A stretch of DNA of 64,000 nt from positions 4,650,001-4,714,000 of the forward strand of contig NZ_JARUND010000002.1 of the NCBI RefSeq assembly GCF_036898825.1. Direction: 5' to 3'. This DNA comes from Streptomyces sp. B21-083 (GTDB lineage: Bacteria > Actinomycetota > Actinomycetes > Streptomycetales > Streptomycetaceae). The notes beneath the pieces are model-generated. The model saw nothing but the letters and a program-made list of their open reading frames with translations, did no database searches and had not been told where the DNA came from. Shown here one piece after another: positions 16,732-25,210 of the stretch (the stretch's first letter is position 1; each line of letters begins with the position of its first letter). The translations under genes were made by a program, and so were the position numbers.

Positions 16732-17816
16732 CGGACCAGTCCTTCCAGCCGCTTCGCGGCCCGTTCCATCCCGGCGACCCAGGCGTCCTCGACCCGGGCC
16801 TGCTCTGCGTGGATGTATCGCATCGTGGTGGCGATCCACGAGTGTCCCAAAACCTCCTGGATCGCGAGCAAGTCCAGCCCACTTGGGTAGAGTTGGGACG
16901 ACGCACAGAAATGTCGCAGGACGTGCGGCGTCAGCTTCTCGCCCCATCCGGGCAGGTGCACATTGGCCGCGTCCTTGAGCCCATTGCGCAGGGCGTCGTC
17001 GCCCACCCGGCGCGAGGACCTGTCGGCGTTCTCGCGTTCAGAGGGAAACAGCGGGGCGCCGGGGCGCGTGTGGTCGTCGTCGAACTGACCCCAGACGTCC
17101 TCGATGAACCACCGAAGTGTCCGGTCGGCGCCGTTGATCAGCGGCACCTTCCGCTCGCGCGGACCCGAGCCGCGGGCGCCCTTGCCGTGGCGGACGTGAA
17201 GCTTGCCGAAGCGGCCCAAGTCCCACTTGATGTCGTCCAGGTCGAGCCCGCATGCCTCGCTCACTCGCAGGCCGACCTGGGACAGCAACTTCGAGGCGGT
17301 GTAGTTCCTGGCGGTAGGGGCGAACTTGTGGCAGGTGGCCAGCTCACCGCCCCAGCCGGTGAAGAGCGTTCCGACCTCCGGCTCGCCCGGCGGGATACGC
17401 AGCTGGGCGTCCTTCGCGCCGCGCGGCTTGTTCATCTCGTCGATCGGGCACTCGATGACCCGGCCGGTCATCCGGTGGAGCTCGACCTTGTGCCGCAGCT
17501 CCAGGAACAGGAAGTACGTGGTCAGCGCCTGGGACCGGGCCAGCCGGGTCCCGCTCGGCGAGCCACGCAGTACCTTCCCGAAGTACGCGTCGTCGTCGGC
17601 CGGCTCCATGCCCCACAGCGGTCGGCCGAACGAGGTTCTGATCTGGTCCAGGTGCCCGACGTCCCAGCGGATCGTGCCGTCCGCCAAGCCCGCAGAGGCT
17701 CGTGCGAGGACGAACCCGGAGAGCGCGTCGGTCTCGAACTGCTCCAGCTCCTCCGCCGATGCGGGCGCCCAGTGCTCGCGCGGTACCAGCGACGCACCGC
17801 CCGTCTGACCGGTCAA
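16710..17816 (-). CDS. Tyrosine-recombinase integrase
   Basis: 368 residues with all catalytic residues of the tyrosine recombinases in place: R184 (VGLRVSEACGL), K212 (HGKGARGSG), H298 and R301 (TPHVLRHF), H325 (LGHSWIA) and Y334 (TMRYIHAE). An N-terminal SAM-like core-binding domain covers about 22-120. The only available start is TTG 17816, and the first ~12 codons lie in ISL3-derived sequence on the opposite strand, so the native N-terminus and promoter were replaced by the IS fragment. It may be silent even though the domain is intact. The tRNA-Thr-like repeat at 18085 lies just beyond the IS fragment and may be its former attachment site. Confidence 0.8.
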   Translation of the reverse strand: MTGQTGGASLVPREHWAPASAEELEQFETDALSGFVLARASAGLADGTIRWDVGHLDQIRTSFGRPLWGMEPADDDAYFGKVLRGSPSGTRLARSQALTTYFLFLELRHKVELHRMTGRVIECPIDEMNKPRGAKDAQLRIPPGEPEVGTLFTGWGGELATCHKFAPTARNYTASKLLSQVGLRVSEACGLDLDDIKWDLGRFGKLHVRHGKGARGSGPRERKVPLINGADRTLRWFIEDVWGQFDDDHTRPGAPLFPSERENADRSSRRVGDDALRNGLKDAANVHLPGWGEKLTPHVLRHFCASSQLYPSGLDLLAIQEVLGHSWIATTMRYIHAEQARVEDAWVAGMERAAKRLEGLVRCGGTCG

Positions 17817-18030
17817 GTCGAGGCTGTGGTCAAGGAGTTAGCGGGCCGGACCGGAGCACGCTTGCTGGCGATACTCGCGGTGGGCCTGTCGCGTCACACG
17901 GCCCCGCGCACCCTGGTGCGGATCCCGTTGGCCGCCGGGCGGGTGCCCCGCGTGATCGGTGCCGACGACTTCGCTCTGCCCCAGCGCCACCGCTACGCGA
18001 CCGTAGTGATCGACGCCGAAACCCGAAAGG
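17779..18030 (+). mobile_element. Truncated ISL3-family transposase fragment
   Basis: About 250 bases match the segment of the complete ISL3-type transposase at roughly 18741-18995, with many silent differences. The encoded peptide (VVKELAGRTGARLLAILAVG, VLVRIP-like and RVPRVIGADDFAL) is in one frame but both ends of the gene are missing. It is a divergent relative, not a recent copy of the neighbouring IS. Its left edge forms the 5' end of the integrase gene. Confidence 0.75.
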
Positions 18031-18084
18031 AAAGACCCCAGCTCGGGAGCCTGACCCCGGATTCGCCCTGGAGCTACGTTCGGT

Positions 18085-18115
18085 GATTCGAACCCGAGAC
18101 CTACGCATTACGAGT
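18085..18115. repeat. tRNA-Thr 3'-half repeat (att-like site)
   Basis: These 31 bases, beginning GATTCGAACCCGAGACC and ending ACGAGT, are identical to 63302-63332 inside the tRNA-Thr gene, in the same orientation. They cover the T arm through the anticodon. Flanking bases do not extend into an acceptor stem, so it is not a tRNA gene. The position next to an integrase suggests an attachment-site relic. Confidence 0.75.
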
Positions 18116-18386
18116 CCATGAGGGATCGTGTTGCGTGATGCCGCGTCTTACTGCCGAGCGACGTTCAGCCTGATCAGAGCACATGCAGCCGGTTGTCCGG
18201 TGCTACCTCGTTCGACGTCGTCCAAAGGCGTCCGGCCACCGGGCGGCCACCGCGAGTACCACGGACACAAGCATTACCGCTTCCATGTGCCAGCCACGCA
18301 GGTTGTGTCAACCCTACAAGTCGCGGAGCGTTCGCGCTCCGGCGCTCGGCCTACGAAACGTGCTAGGAGGGGTCTGTCAAACGAGC
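18116..18386. other. Intergenic sequence between att-like repeat and IS
   Basis: I see no coding region, RNA gene or clear regulatory element in these 271 bases. The sequence directly left of the insertion sequence does not match the sequence directly right of it, so a target duplication was not found. Confidence 0.4.
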
Positions 18387-20015
18387 GGCCCTGTCTCGCT
18401 TTCGGTGGTGACGGAGCGTTGTGATGGGTCGTTGACATTCATGTGAAGGATGTCAACGAGCTTGTGCAGACGGTCTTTTCGGGCCTGTCCCCGCTGGTCA
18501 TCGAGGATGTAGTCGACGAAGGTGAGCGGATCGTGGTGCGGGCACGAACTCCGCAGGACACTGCAGTCTGCCCGGTGTGCGGGACCCCGTCGGAACGCGT
18601 GCACGGCTATCACTGGCGGACAGTCGCGGACGTGCCGGTCGATGAACGACGGGTGGTGGTCTGTGTGCGGGTGCGGCGTCTGGTGTGCCCCACCCGCGGC
18701 TGTCGCCACACCTTCCGCGAACAGGTACCCGGTGTCCTGGACCGCTACCAGCGGCGCACGACCCGCCTGACCAGGCAAGTCAAGGCCGTGGTCAAGGAGT
18801 TAGCGGGCCGGGCCGGGGCACGTCTGCTCGCGATATTGGCGGTGAGCCTGTCTCGTCACACGGCCCTGCGCGTCCTGCTGCGGATCCCGTTGCCTGCCGG
18901 GCGGGTGCCCCGTGTGATCGGCGTCGACGACTTCGCACTGCGCCGCCGGCACCGCTACGCCACCGTGATCATCGACGCCGAGACTCATGAGCGGATCGAC
19001 GTGCTGCCCGGCCGCACGGCCGACACTCTGGAAGCGTGGCTGCGCGAGCATCCGGGCATCGAGATCGTATGCCGTGACGGCTCGGCCACCTACGCCGAGG
19101 CCATCCGCCGCGCCCTGCCCCACGCGGTCCAGGTCGCGGACCGGTGGCATATTTGGCACAACCTGTGCGAAGCAGCCCTCAGCGAGGTCAAGGCGCACAG
19201 CACCTGTTGGGCCACCGTGCTGGACGCACCCATCTACGACGGACCCCGCGCCCGCACCACCCTGGAACGCTGGAACCAGGTCCACGGCCTGCTCGACCAG
19301 GGCGTCGGCCTGCTCGAATGCGCCCGCCGTCTCCAACTGGCCCTGAACACCGTCAAACGCTACGCCCGAGCCGACCGGCCTGAACGCATGCTCCGCGTCC
19401 CCAAATACCGCGCCGGCCTCGTCGACCCCTACCGCGAACACCTGCGCAAACGACGGGCCGAGGACCCCGGCGTCCCGGTCAAGCACCTCTTCGAAGAGAT
19501 CAAAGCCCTCGGCTTCACGGGCTGCCTGAACCTCCTGCACAAGTACATCAACCAGGGCCGCGCGGACGCCGACCGCAGCCATATCTCCCCGCGCAGGCTC
19601 GCCCGGATGCTGCTGACCAGGCCCGACAACCTCAAAGCCGATCAACACCAGCTCCTCGCCAAGCTCACCAACGCCTGCCCCGAGATGACACAACTGGCAA
19701 CCGGCATCAGGGACTTCGCCCCGCTCCTTACGCCCCACGCCGACAACGCCGACGCGCTCACGGGCTGGATCGACCAAGTCCGAACAGCGGATCTACCCCA
19801 TCTGCACTCCTTCACCCGCGGCCTGGAGCGAGACCTCGACGCCGTGACCGCCGGGTTCACACTTCCGTACAGCAACGGCCCCACCGAAGGCGTCAACACC
19901 AAGACCAAACGGATCGCACGACAGATGCACGGACGAGCAGGCTTCACCCTCCTCCGCCACCGCATCCTCCTCGGATAGCAGCACGCTCCGTCACCACCGA
20001 AAGAGAGACAGGGCC
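18387..20015 (+). mobile_element. ISL3-family insertion sequence, complete
   Basis: A 1629-bp element bounded by 33-bp terminal inverted repeats with one mismatch (18387-18419 and 19983-20015), starting GGCCCTGTCTC at each end. It holds one transposase gene. The eight bases on either side (AAACGAGC and GAACGTTT) do not match, so either no target duplication was made or a neighbouring deletion has removed it. Its right end cuts into the coding sequence of a polymorphic toxin, whose upstream part is missing. Confidence 0.9.
18443..19978 (+). CDS. ISL3-family transposase
   Basis: 511 residues, the usual length. The N-terminus has a zinc-ribbon-type site (CPVCGTPSERVHG with later CPTRGC), followed by the ISL3 DDE domain: RVPRVIGVDDFAL, the block around RIDVLPGRTADTLEAWL, CRDGSATYAEA, VADRWHIWHNLCEAALSEV and, near the end, SNGPTEGVNTKTKRI. 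The reading frame is uninterrupted and spans the element between the inverted repeats, so it could be active. Confidence 0.92.
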   Translation: MKDVNELVQTVFSGLSPLVIEDVVDEGERIVVRARTPQDTAVCPVCGTPSERVHGYHWRTVADVPVDERRVVVCVRVRRLVCPTRGCRHTFREQVPGVLDRYQRRTTRLTRQVKAVVKELAGRAGARLLAILAVSLSRHTALRVLLRIPLPAGRVPRVIGVDDFALRRRHRYATVIIDAETHERIDVLPGRTADTLEAWLREHPGIEIVCRDGSATYAEAIRRALPHAVQVADRWHIWHNLCEAALSEVKAHSTCWATVLDAPIYDGPRARTTLERWNQVHGLLDQGVGLLECARRLQLALNTVKRYARADRPERMLRVPKYRAGLVDPYREHLRKRRAEDPGVPVKHLFEEIKALGFTGCLNLLHKYINQGRADADRSHISPRRLARMLLTRPDNLKADQHQLLAKLTNACPEMTQLATGIRDFAPLLTPHADNADALTGWIDQVRTADLPHLHSFTRGLERDLDAVTAGFTLPYSNGPTEGVNTKTKRIARQMHGRAGFTLLRHRILLG

Positions 20016-20016
20016 G

Positions 20017-20488
20017 AACGTTTTACAGTCCCCAAACCGCTGGAATCTCACCGTCCGGCAACTGCATACGTACTATGTGTTGGCGGGCGCCACACCAATT
20101 CTCGTCCACAATACGGGTGGGGAAGAGTGTGTTATTACGCTCAAGTACAAGAACGGTTGGTCGGCGGACCAAATTAATGCTGCTGATGCGAAAGTGGCTG
20201 CACTGAACGCGGCTGATAGGTTGGTGGTGAGCGATGCCGCGACCGCACGAGGTAGCACCAGTGCCGCCGAGTTGTGGCGGAACGCAGGCAATGTGACCGA
20301 GGAAGGCAAGGACATTGACCACGTGATTGACCTTCAGCTGGGCCGGGATAGACGACGTCAGCAATTTGTCACCTCTCGACTTTTCGGTTAATCGCAGCCT
20401 TGGTCCACAAATTGATCGACAAATCAGGAGACTGGGACTCCAAATCGGAGACGAAGTTGATTCTGTTCGCATCATCCCCCGACAATGA
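20017..20488 (+). pseudogene. Orphan polymorphic-toxin tail (HINT end plus nuclease-like tip), frameshifted
   Basis: The frame enters from the IS edge as WNLTVRQLHTYYVLAGATPI then LVHN, the end of a HINT autoprocessing domain as found just before toxin tips. The following ~120 residues contain KDIDHVIDLQLG and, after a one-base shift at about 20342, GIDDVSNLSPLDFSVNRSLG up to the TGA at 20488. The DHVxDLQLGG...N..PLD..VN pattern suggests an HNH-like nuclease fold. One extra C in CTGGGCCGGGATAG explains the break. N-terminal delivery and RHS parts are absent, so this is a displaced or decayed cassette. A probable immunity gene follows 20 bases later. Confidence 0.65.
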
Positions 20489-20507
20489 CAGCTCGCAGCG
20501 ATTGTGA

Positions 20508-21068
20508 ATGGATGTTCCGATGAGCTCGACCCCTCAGCAAATCTCGAGGACGGTGCGCACTGACGCAGGCCTGTGCGCACTGTGGCAGACGGAGTACTTC
20601 ACGGAGAAAGGCGAGCCCGATGACTGGGACGACTGGGCCTCGGATGATGAACTCCTGGTCCAGGCCATCTCTGCCGGGGCCCTGCTTCCCATCGGAGTGG
20701 GTGCAGACGGAGTCTTCGAGGTATTGATTCGCTGGAACTTTTCAGGATCGGGACTCACAGAGCGAGAAAGGCGATACGTTCTCGTCTCTTCCGAATCATA
20801 CCTTTTGACCTCCCCGGGTGTGCTCTATATTGGCGGCCTTGAGGAAGCGGGCGACCTTCCGGGGCGGGACGTGAATCGGATCGAGGTGCCTGGTGGCCGA
20901 TATTCGGCGACGGTTCATTTGATCGATTGGAGGGCCGAGACCGAATCAGCGGGGAAGGATGGTCGTCCATTGGAAGGTGCCCTGCCAGATTTCGTTGTCG
21001 AGATTCACGTCGAGGACGAGGCGGGTAAGGTTTATAGAATTAAACCCGCCACTTTTGATCGACCCTAA
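20508..21068 (+). CDS. Probable immunity protein of the orphan toxin
   Basis: 186 residues, acidic, without signal peptide or membrane segment. Start ATG 20508; a second in-frame ATG at 20520 is equally possible and neither has a strong ribosome site. Visible features are WQTEYFTEKGEPDDWDDWAS, the strand RRYVLVSSESYLLTSPGVLY and VPGGRYSATVHLIDWRAETE followed by LPDFVVEIHVED. I did not recognise a named immunity family. The assignment rests on position directly after a toxin tip, size and acidity. Base composition is lower in GC than the neighbours, typical of exchanged toxin-immunity cassettes. Confidence 0.55.
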   Translation: MDVPMSSTPQQISRTVRTDAGLCALWQTEYFTEKGEPDDWDDWASDDELLVQAISAGALLPIGVGADGVFEVLIRWNFSGSGLTERERRYVLVSSESYLLTSPGVLYIGGLEEAGDLPGRDVNRIEVPGGRYSATVHLIDWRAETESAGKDGRPLEGALPDFVVEIHVEDEAGKVYRIKPATFDRP

Positions 21069-21278
21069 ACCCCGGCAGAGATTGGCTGGCAGCTACGAAT
21101 CGACGGGCTTCGGCACCGAAAGCGACCTGGCGGCCGCAGCGTACCCACGTTGAACTCATAGAGTCCGGTTGCACGGCGACCAGGGGTCCATGATCAGGGC
21201 AGTCCCGGTGAGGCAGCAGAACACCGTCAACTCGATGTCCACCGCGGACGCAGAGGGGCGCGCCCTCTTCTGCAGGTG

Positions 21279-21354
21279 AGCCTCCGCCAACTTGAAGTCA
21301 CTGGTCAAAGGGCTGGTGTGATCGGCTCTCGGGGTACTCGTGCTGGTCGTGGGC
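21279..21354 (+). repeat. Long inverted repeat, left copy
   Basis: About 76 bases (including AACTTGAAGTC, GGTCAAAGGGCTGGTGTGA, GGGGTACTC and GCTGGTCGTGGGCGG) recur in inverted orientation at 24208-24283 with roughly 85% identity by eye. The pair brackets 3 kb that holds a winged-helix protein, a decayed transposase and a lipoprotein hydrolase. The rest of 21069-21497 has no other feature I can support. Confidence 0.7.
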
Positions 21355-21497
21355 GGGAGTTTGAGTAGTAGATCGTCTGTCGTCGTGCGGTGATCGAGGC
21401 GGGGGAGCAGTTCCTGACCAACCGGTCGGTGGTGGAAGCATTGAACTGATCGTTCAGTTCCCCCGCTGTCGGCGGACGGTTGTCTACGCTCCGGTAC

Positions 21498-21950
21498 ATG
21501 CTGGATCCCGAGCTGCTGGAGCGGATCGCCACACGGCGCGCGGAACTGGACGACCTCGAAGAGCAGCTGGTCAAACAGCTGGCGGGGGTGCGGGTCGAGC
21601 GTGATGAACTCGTCGTCGCCGAACGAGTCCTCGAGCGGGTGAGTGATCAGCTCGCTGACGATCGCGCCTCGGCTACGCCGTCTGGGCAGGTGGGCGGACA
21701 GGCGGTGATGCTGATTCCGCACCGCGCGCAGGATGTGGAGGAGACCATGCTCCCCCAGGACTACCAGCGCATCCTCGCTGTCGTGCGGCAGGCCGCCGGA
21801 CCGGTCAAGGCCCGGCAGGTCGGCGAAGGCTTGGGGATCGATGTCAGCGTCCGGGCCAAGCTGGAACCGTTACGCGGGAAGCTGGTCCGACTCGTCGATC
21901 GCGGCTGGCTGCGGAAACTGCCCGACGGCCGGTTCACCACTCGCCTGTGA
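21498..21950 (+). CDS. Coiled-coil winged-helix protein, IS-associated
   Basis: 150 residues from ATG 21498 (MLDPELLERIATRRAELDDL). The first half is a coiled coil ending RVLERVSDQLADDRAS; the second half, from LPQDYQRILAVVRQAAGPVK, has the pattern of a winged helix (KARQVGEGLGIDVSVRAKLE, then KLVRLVDRGWLRKLPDGRF). Similar small proteins recur beside transposable elements in streptomycetes. No ribosome site is obvious. It could be a regulatory accessory of the element bounded by the long inverted repeats. Confidence 0.6.
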   Translation: MLDPELLERIATRRAELDDLEEQLVKQLAGVRVERDELVVAERVLERVSDQLADDRASATPSGQVGGQAVMLIPHRAQDVEETMLPQDYQRILAVVRQAAGPVKARQVGEGLGIDVSVRAKLEPLRGKLVRLVDRGWLRKLPDGRFTTRL

Positions 21951-22012
21951 CTCGGAACGCCGGCGCGCAAGGTGGTACTGCACGGGCCTAACCCGGTGGC
22001 CCCCGGCGGCCG

Positions 22013-22788
22013 TTGGAATGGTGGTCCACCCGCACCGTCAACCACCTCGCCGATCTGCTCAGGCGCCATCTGAAGGCGATTCGGTCCCGGTGGCGGATTC
22101 TGCCGCCGGGGAAGATCGCGGTGATCGTTCTGGCCGTGCTGCGTCACGACCAGCGCCTGGCCGACATGGCCGGCGGCAACGACGTGTCCGAGTCCACCGT
22201 CCGACGCTGGCGGGACGAGCTGATCGGCTTGCTCGCTGCCCAGGCTCCGCGCCTGGACCGCGCCCTGAAGAAGGTCGCCGGTCAGGGCGGGGAGGTGGTC
22301 CTGATTGACGGCACTCTCATCCGCACCCAGCGCCGCACCGGGAGAGCCGACCGGCGGAACTACTCCGGTAAGCATCGCAGCCACGGCCTGCACTTCCTCG
22401 CCCTGACCGACGAAAACGGCCGCCTGATCTGGATATCCGCCGCCCGCCCTGGCCGCACCCACGACAACACCGCCGCCCGCCACGATCACGTTCTGGCCAA
22501 CCTGCACGCCGTTGGCCTTGGGGCGCTGGCCGACCTCGGCTTCCGCGGCCTGGACAACGACGTACGCGACCCGGTGGTCGTCACCGGCTTCCACGCCAGC
22601 CGCACCCACAAGCTGACCCCAGGCCAGAAGACCGCCAATTGCGTCCTCACCGTCGGACGTGCACCGGTCGAGCACGGTTTCGCCCACCTCAAGAACTGAT
22701 TCTCACCAAGCTCCGTACCAACCCCGCCCGCGCGACCCGCCTCCTGCGTGCCCTACTCGTCCTGACAAATCTCGAAGTCAACCGCTGA
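22013..22788 (+). pseudogene. DDE transposase (DDE_Tnp_4 type), frameshifted near the end
   Basis: Begins at TTG 22013 (an in-frame TAA lies at 21989, so the true N-terminus may be lost). An HTH region (VLRHDQRLADMAGGNDVSES) is followed by the catalytic domain with VVLIDGTLIRTQRR, GKHRSHGLHFLALTDENGRL, DLGFRG and VEHGFAHLKN. Directly after HLKN a four-base deletion produces a stop at 22697; the lost frame continues as ILTKLRTNPARATRLLRALL and ends LTNLEVNR at 22788. The transposase is therefore probably inactive. Confidence 0.8.
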
Positions 22789-23037
22789 CAGGCAATCTTC
22801 TCCGCGGACCCCCGACCACAACCAGCACGAGCGTCCTGATCCCCGCGAACACCAGCTCTGTGATCAGCACCCACGTGATGAACACTGCTGAGTAGTTGGT
22901 CCCGGAGGTTAACCCCACCACGCTCGCTGGCATCAACCGCACCACCTATAGACGTGCCAGCCGGATTCTGTGGGCAGTCAGGTTCCCGAATGATCGGACA
23001 GGTACCACAGCGCCCTCAAGCCGTCGAAGGATCACTC

Positions 23038-23967
23038 GTGTCCCACACCCCCCGTATGAGCCGTTCCACGTACCGCGTTCTGTCCTCCCTCGCCTTGCTG
23101 GCCCTGGCCGCCGGCGGCGTCACAGCCTGCGGCGACAATGCCCCGAGCCCCACGGCCTCGTCGTCCGCCACCTCGGCCGCCTCCCCGGGATCCGCCAAGG
23201 CGGCCGAAGCCAAGCTGCACATGGTCGACAACGGTGGTCATCGTCTGGCCTTCTACGTCACACAGGGCAACGGCTCGACCATCGTCCTGGACTCGGGCGG
23301 CGGTGAGTACTCCTCGCAGTGGAAGGACATCGCTCCCAAGGTGCACGCGGTCACCGGTGCCACCGTCATCACGTACGACCGGGCCGGTCTCGGCAAGAGC
23401 GACGTGGTGCCCGGCGCGTGGAAGGTCGAGAGCGCCGTCAGTGACCTCAGGGCGGGGCTCAAGAATCTGGGCGTCACCAAGGACGTGACCCTGGTGTCCC
23501 ACTCCCAGGCCGGTGAGATCGCGAATTACCTCGCCCAGGACAACCCGGAGCTGCTGTCCGGTGCGGTGCTGGTCGACGCCAACCTCCCGCAGTTCTTCAC
23601 GGACGAGGAGATCCCCCGTCTCGTAGCCGGGACTCAGCCGGAGGTCGACGCGGCGAAGAAGGATCCCGAGAAGCCGGAGAACCGTCAGCTCATCTCCACC
23701 GCGGAGGGTTTCGCCGCAGCACACCAGGCATTCCATAAGGTGGTGTGGCCGGACTCGGTGCCGGCGACAGTGATGGTTTCGGAGAAGACTCCGTTCGCCG
23801 GGTCTCCCGAGGACGCCCAGCGCTGGCGTGACGCCGCCGCCTCGTTCGCCCAGGAGGCACCGAACCGGACGCTCGTCACCGCCAAGGGCACTTCCCATGA
23901 GGTGCCGACGGACCGTCCCGACCTCGTGCTCAAGGAAATCGAAGCCGCGTTCGCCGCACACCACTGA
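23038..23967 (+). CDS. Secreted alpha/beta-hydrolase lipoprotein
   Basis: I choose GTG 23038 (preceded by GAAGGA), giving 309 residues. A signal peptide ends in the lipobox GGVTAC with Cys31, followed by a Ser/Ala/Pro linker. The mature domain has the alpha/beta-hydrolase order: STIVLDSGGGEYSSQW oxyanion region, ITYDRAGLGKSD, the nucleophile elbow SHSQAG (Ser156), and a late GTSHEVP with the catalytic His near 287. Family members are esterases or peptidases of broad type; no substrate can be named. It lies inside the long inverted repeats, so it may be cargo of a former element. Confidence 0.8.
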   Translation: MSHTPRMSRSTYRVLSSLALLALAAGGVTACGDNAPSPTASSSATSAASPGSAKAAEAKLHMVDNGGHRLAFYVTQGNGSTIVLDSGGGEYSSQWKDIAPKVHAVTGATVITYDRAGLGKSDVVPGAWKVESAVSDLRAGLKNLGVTKDVTLVSHSQAGEIANYLAQDNPELLSGAVLVDANLPQFFTDEEIPRLVAGTQPEVDAAKKDPEKPENRQLISTAEGFAAAHQAFHKVVWPDSVPATVMVSEKTPFAGSPEDAQRWRDAAASFAQEAPNRTLVTAKGTSHEVPTDRPDLVLKEIEAAFAAHH

Positions 23968-24707
23968 CCGCCGGGATCCGGTCTTCCCGCAGGTCCACAG
24001 TGGGCTCCTCCACGAATAGTGAGCAGAGCGACTCGTGAAGCTGCTGGTCACGGCCTGGTGGTTGCGGAATTCGAGATGCTGACACTGTGATCGCACCCGC
24101 AGGGCTGTGGCCAGTCCGTCGGTCAGCGAGCGACGGCCACCTCCTGCCCGTCCCCGTCCTGACGGACCTCAAGCGAACGTCTGACAAATGATCTACACGA
24201 TAGGCAGCCGCCCACGACCAGCGTGAGTACCCCGAAAGACTGTCACACCAGCCCTTTGACCTGCGACTTCAAGTTGGAGGCTCAGTCCCTGCGGAGCCGG
24301 CCATTTGCTCGGACGCCACCTACGCCCGGCGATGTCAGCCTCGAACTGAGGCTGTTGAGCACAAACTGTCACAGGCGAAGGAGTCGCTCTACGAGCGGGT
24401 TGTCGATCGCACTTCAGGCGGAACGCATTAGACGGGAGGTTGTATAGATGGCACAACCCTGCGGCCCCAACCACACCTGTGACAGCCCGGCGGATCGCAA
24501 CTCATTTGCACGATCGCTGTACCCGTGGCCACCACATGGCCACCGCTCCGAACCTGACAGGCCGAAGCTGTCCGGCAGTGTGGACAAATAGCCAGGTCAC
24601 GGCCCTGCAAGCCGAAACGGCCACTTGGCACTCGATCCCAGACCTACGCATCGCGATGCGTCGACCACAGGTGCCGGTTTAGCCCGAGTTTCGGGTCAAG
24701 GAAAAGC
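23968..24707. other. Non-coding region with degenerate att-like site
   Basis: No gene is convincing here. It contains the right copy of the long inverted repeat (24208-24283) and, at 24640-24660, AGACCTACGCATCGCGATGCG, which matches 63125-63145 with one mismatch and resembles the anticodon arm of the tRNA-Thr gene. Confidence 0.5.
24208..24283 (-). repeat. Long inverted repeat, right copy
   Basis: Reverse-complement counterpart of 21279-21354, about 85% identical by eye with a three-base gap. Weaker similarity continues inward (GTAGATCATTTGTC against GTAGATCGTCTGTC), as expected for ends of a transposable element. I did not identify the family. Confidence 0.7.
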
Positions 24708-24793
24708 AAAAGCCCCAGGTCACGGCGAGTGAGAGTCTGGGGCTTCTACAGAGCCGCCTTCGGGATTCGAACCCGAGACCTACGCATTACGAG
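24708..24793. repeat. Duplicate of tRNA-Thr 3' half and its terminator (att-like)
   Basis: Bases 24752-24793 are identical to 63290-63331, the 3' half of tRNA-Thr(CGT), in the same orientation. The match extends past the tRNA end: 24714-24734 (CCCCAGGTCACGGCGAGTGAG) is identical to 63253-63273 in the tRNA terminator, and here AAGCCCCAG/CTGGGGCTT (24710-24718, 24737-24745) forms the hairpin. No 5' half of a tRNA follows. Interpreted as the far attachment site of an island that inserted at the tRNA gene. Confidence 0.8.
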
Positions 24794-25210
24794 CTCGCAA
24801 GATCGTTACCCCAGGCTTACCCAACTACCCCCGCTTTTCCCGTTCTTACAGGTCAAAAGGCCTGCGTCGTCCCGGCCCTTCACGATCATTCGCAGGGTTT
24901 CCCTCCCCTTCCGGCCCCAGGCTGGCCCCAGAAAGGGCCCGCCAGGGGGCGCTTGGGGTCCCAGCCGGAACGCGCGGCCAGGTCAGCGTCAGAGCTCGAA
25001 AGCGCCTCCAACGCACCGACCTTGCAACGCGAAGGGGCCCTACCCCGCTGGAGGGGTATGGCCTCCGGCCGTACCCCTTCCGTCCAAGCTGGACCACGTC
25101 CTTACTTCAGGTCCACGAGGTGGCACTGGGCTCCAGGACGGAGACGAAGGAGTGCAGCCAGCCCGGGACAAGCTGGGAGGCGGACTTCGCCGGCGAGACT
25201 GCGCGACGAG
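24794..25210. other. Non-coding flank inside the island edge
   Basis: About 420 bases with no gene I can support. A tract of GGCCCC-rich repeats at 24900-24962 resembles sequence often found between integrase ends and attachment sites, but no integrase is left. Confidence 0.3.

Noticed and set aside
24752..24830. Second tRNA-Thr gene
   Set aside because: Only the 3' half and terminator are present; sequence beyond 24793 does not restore the anticodon stem, D arm or acceptor stem.
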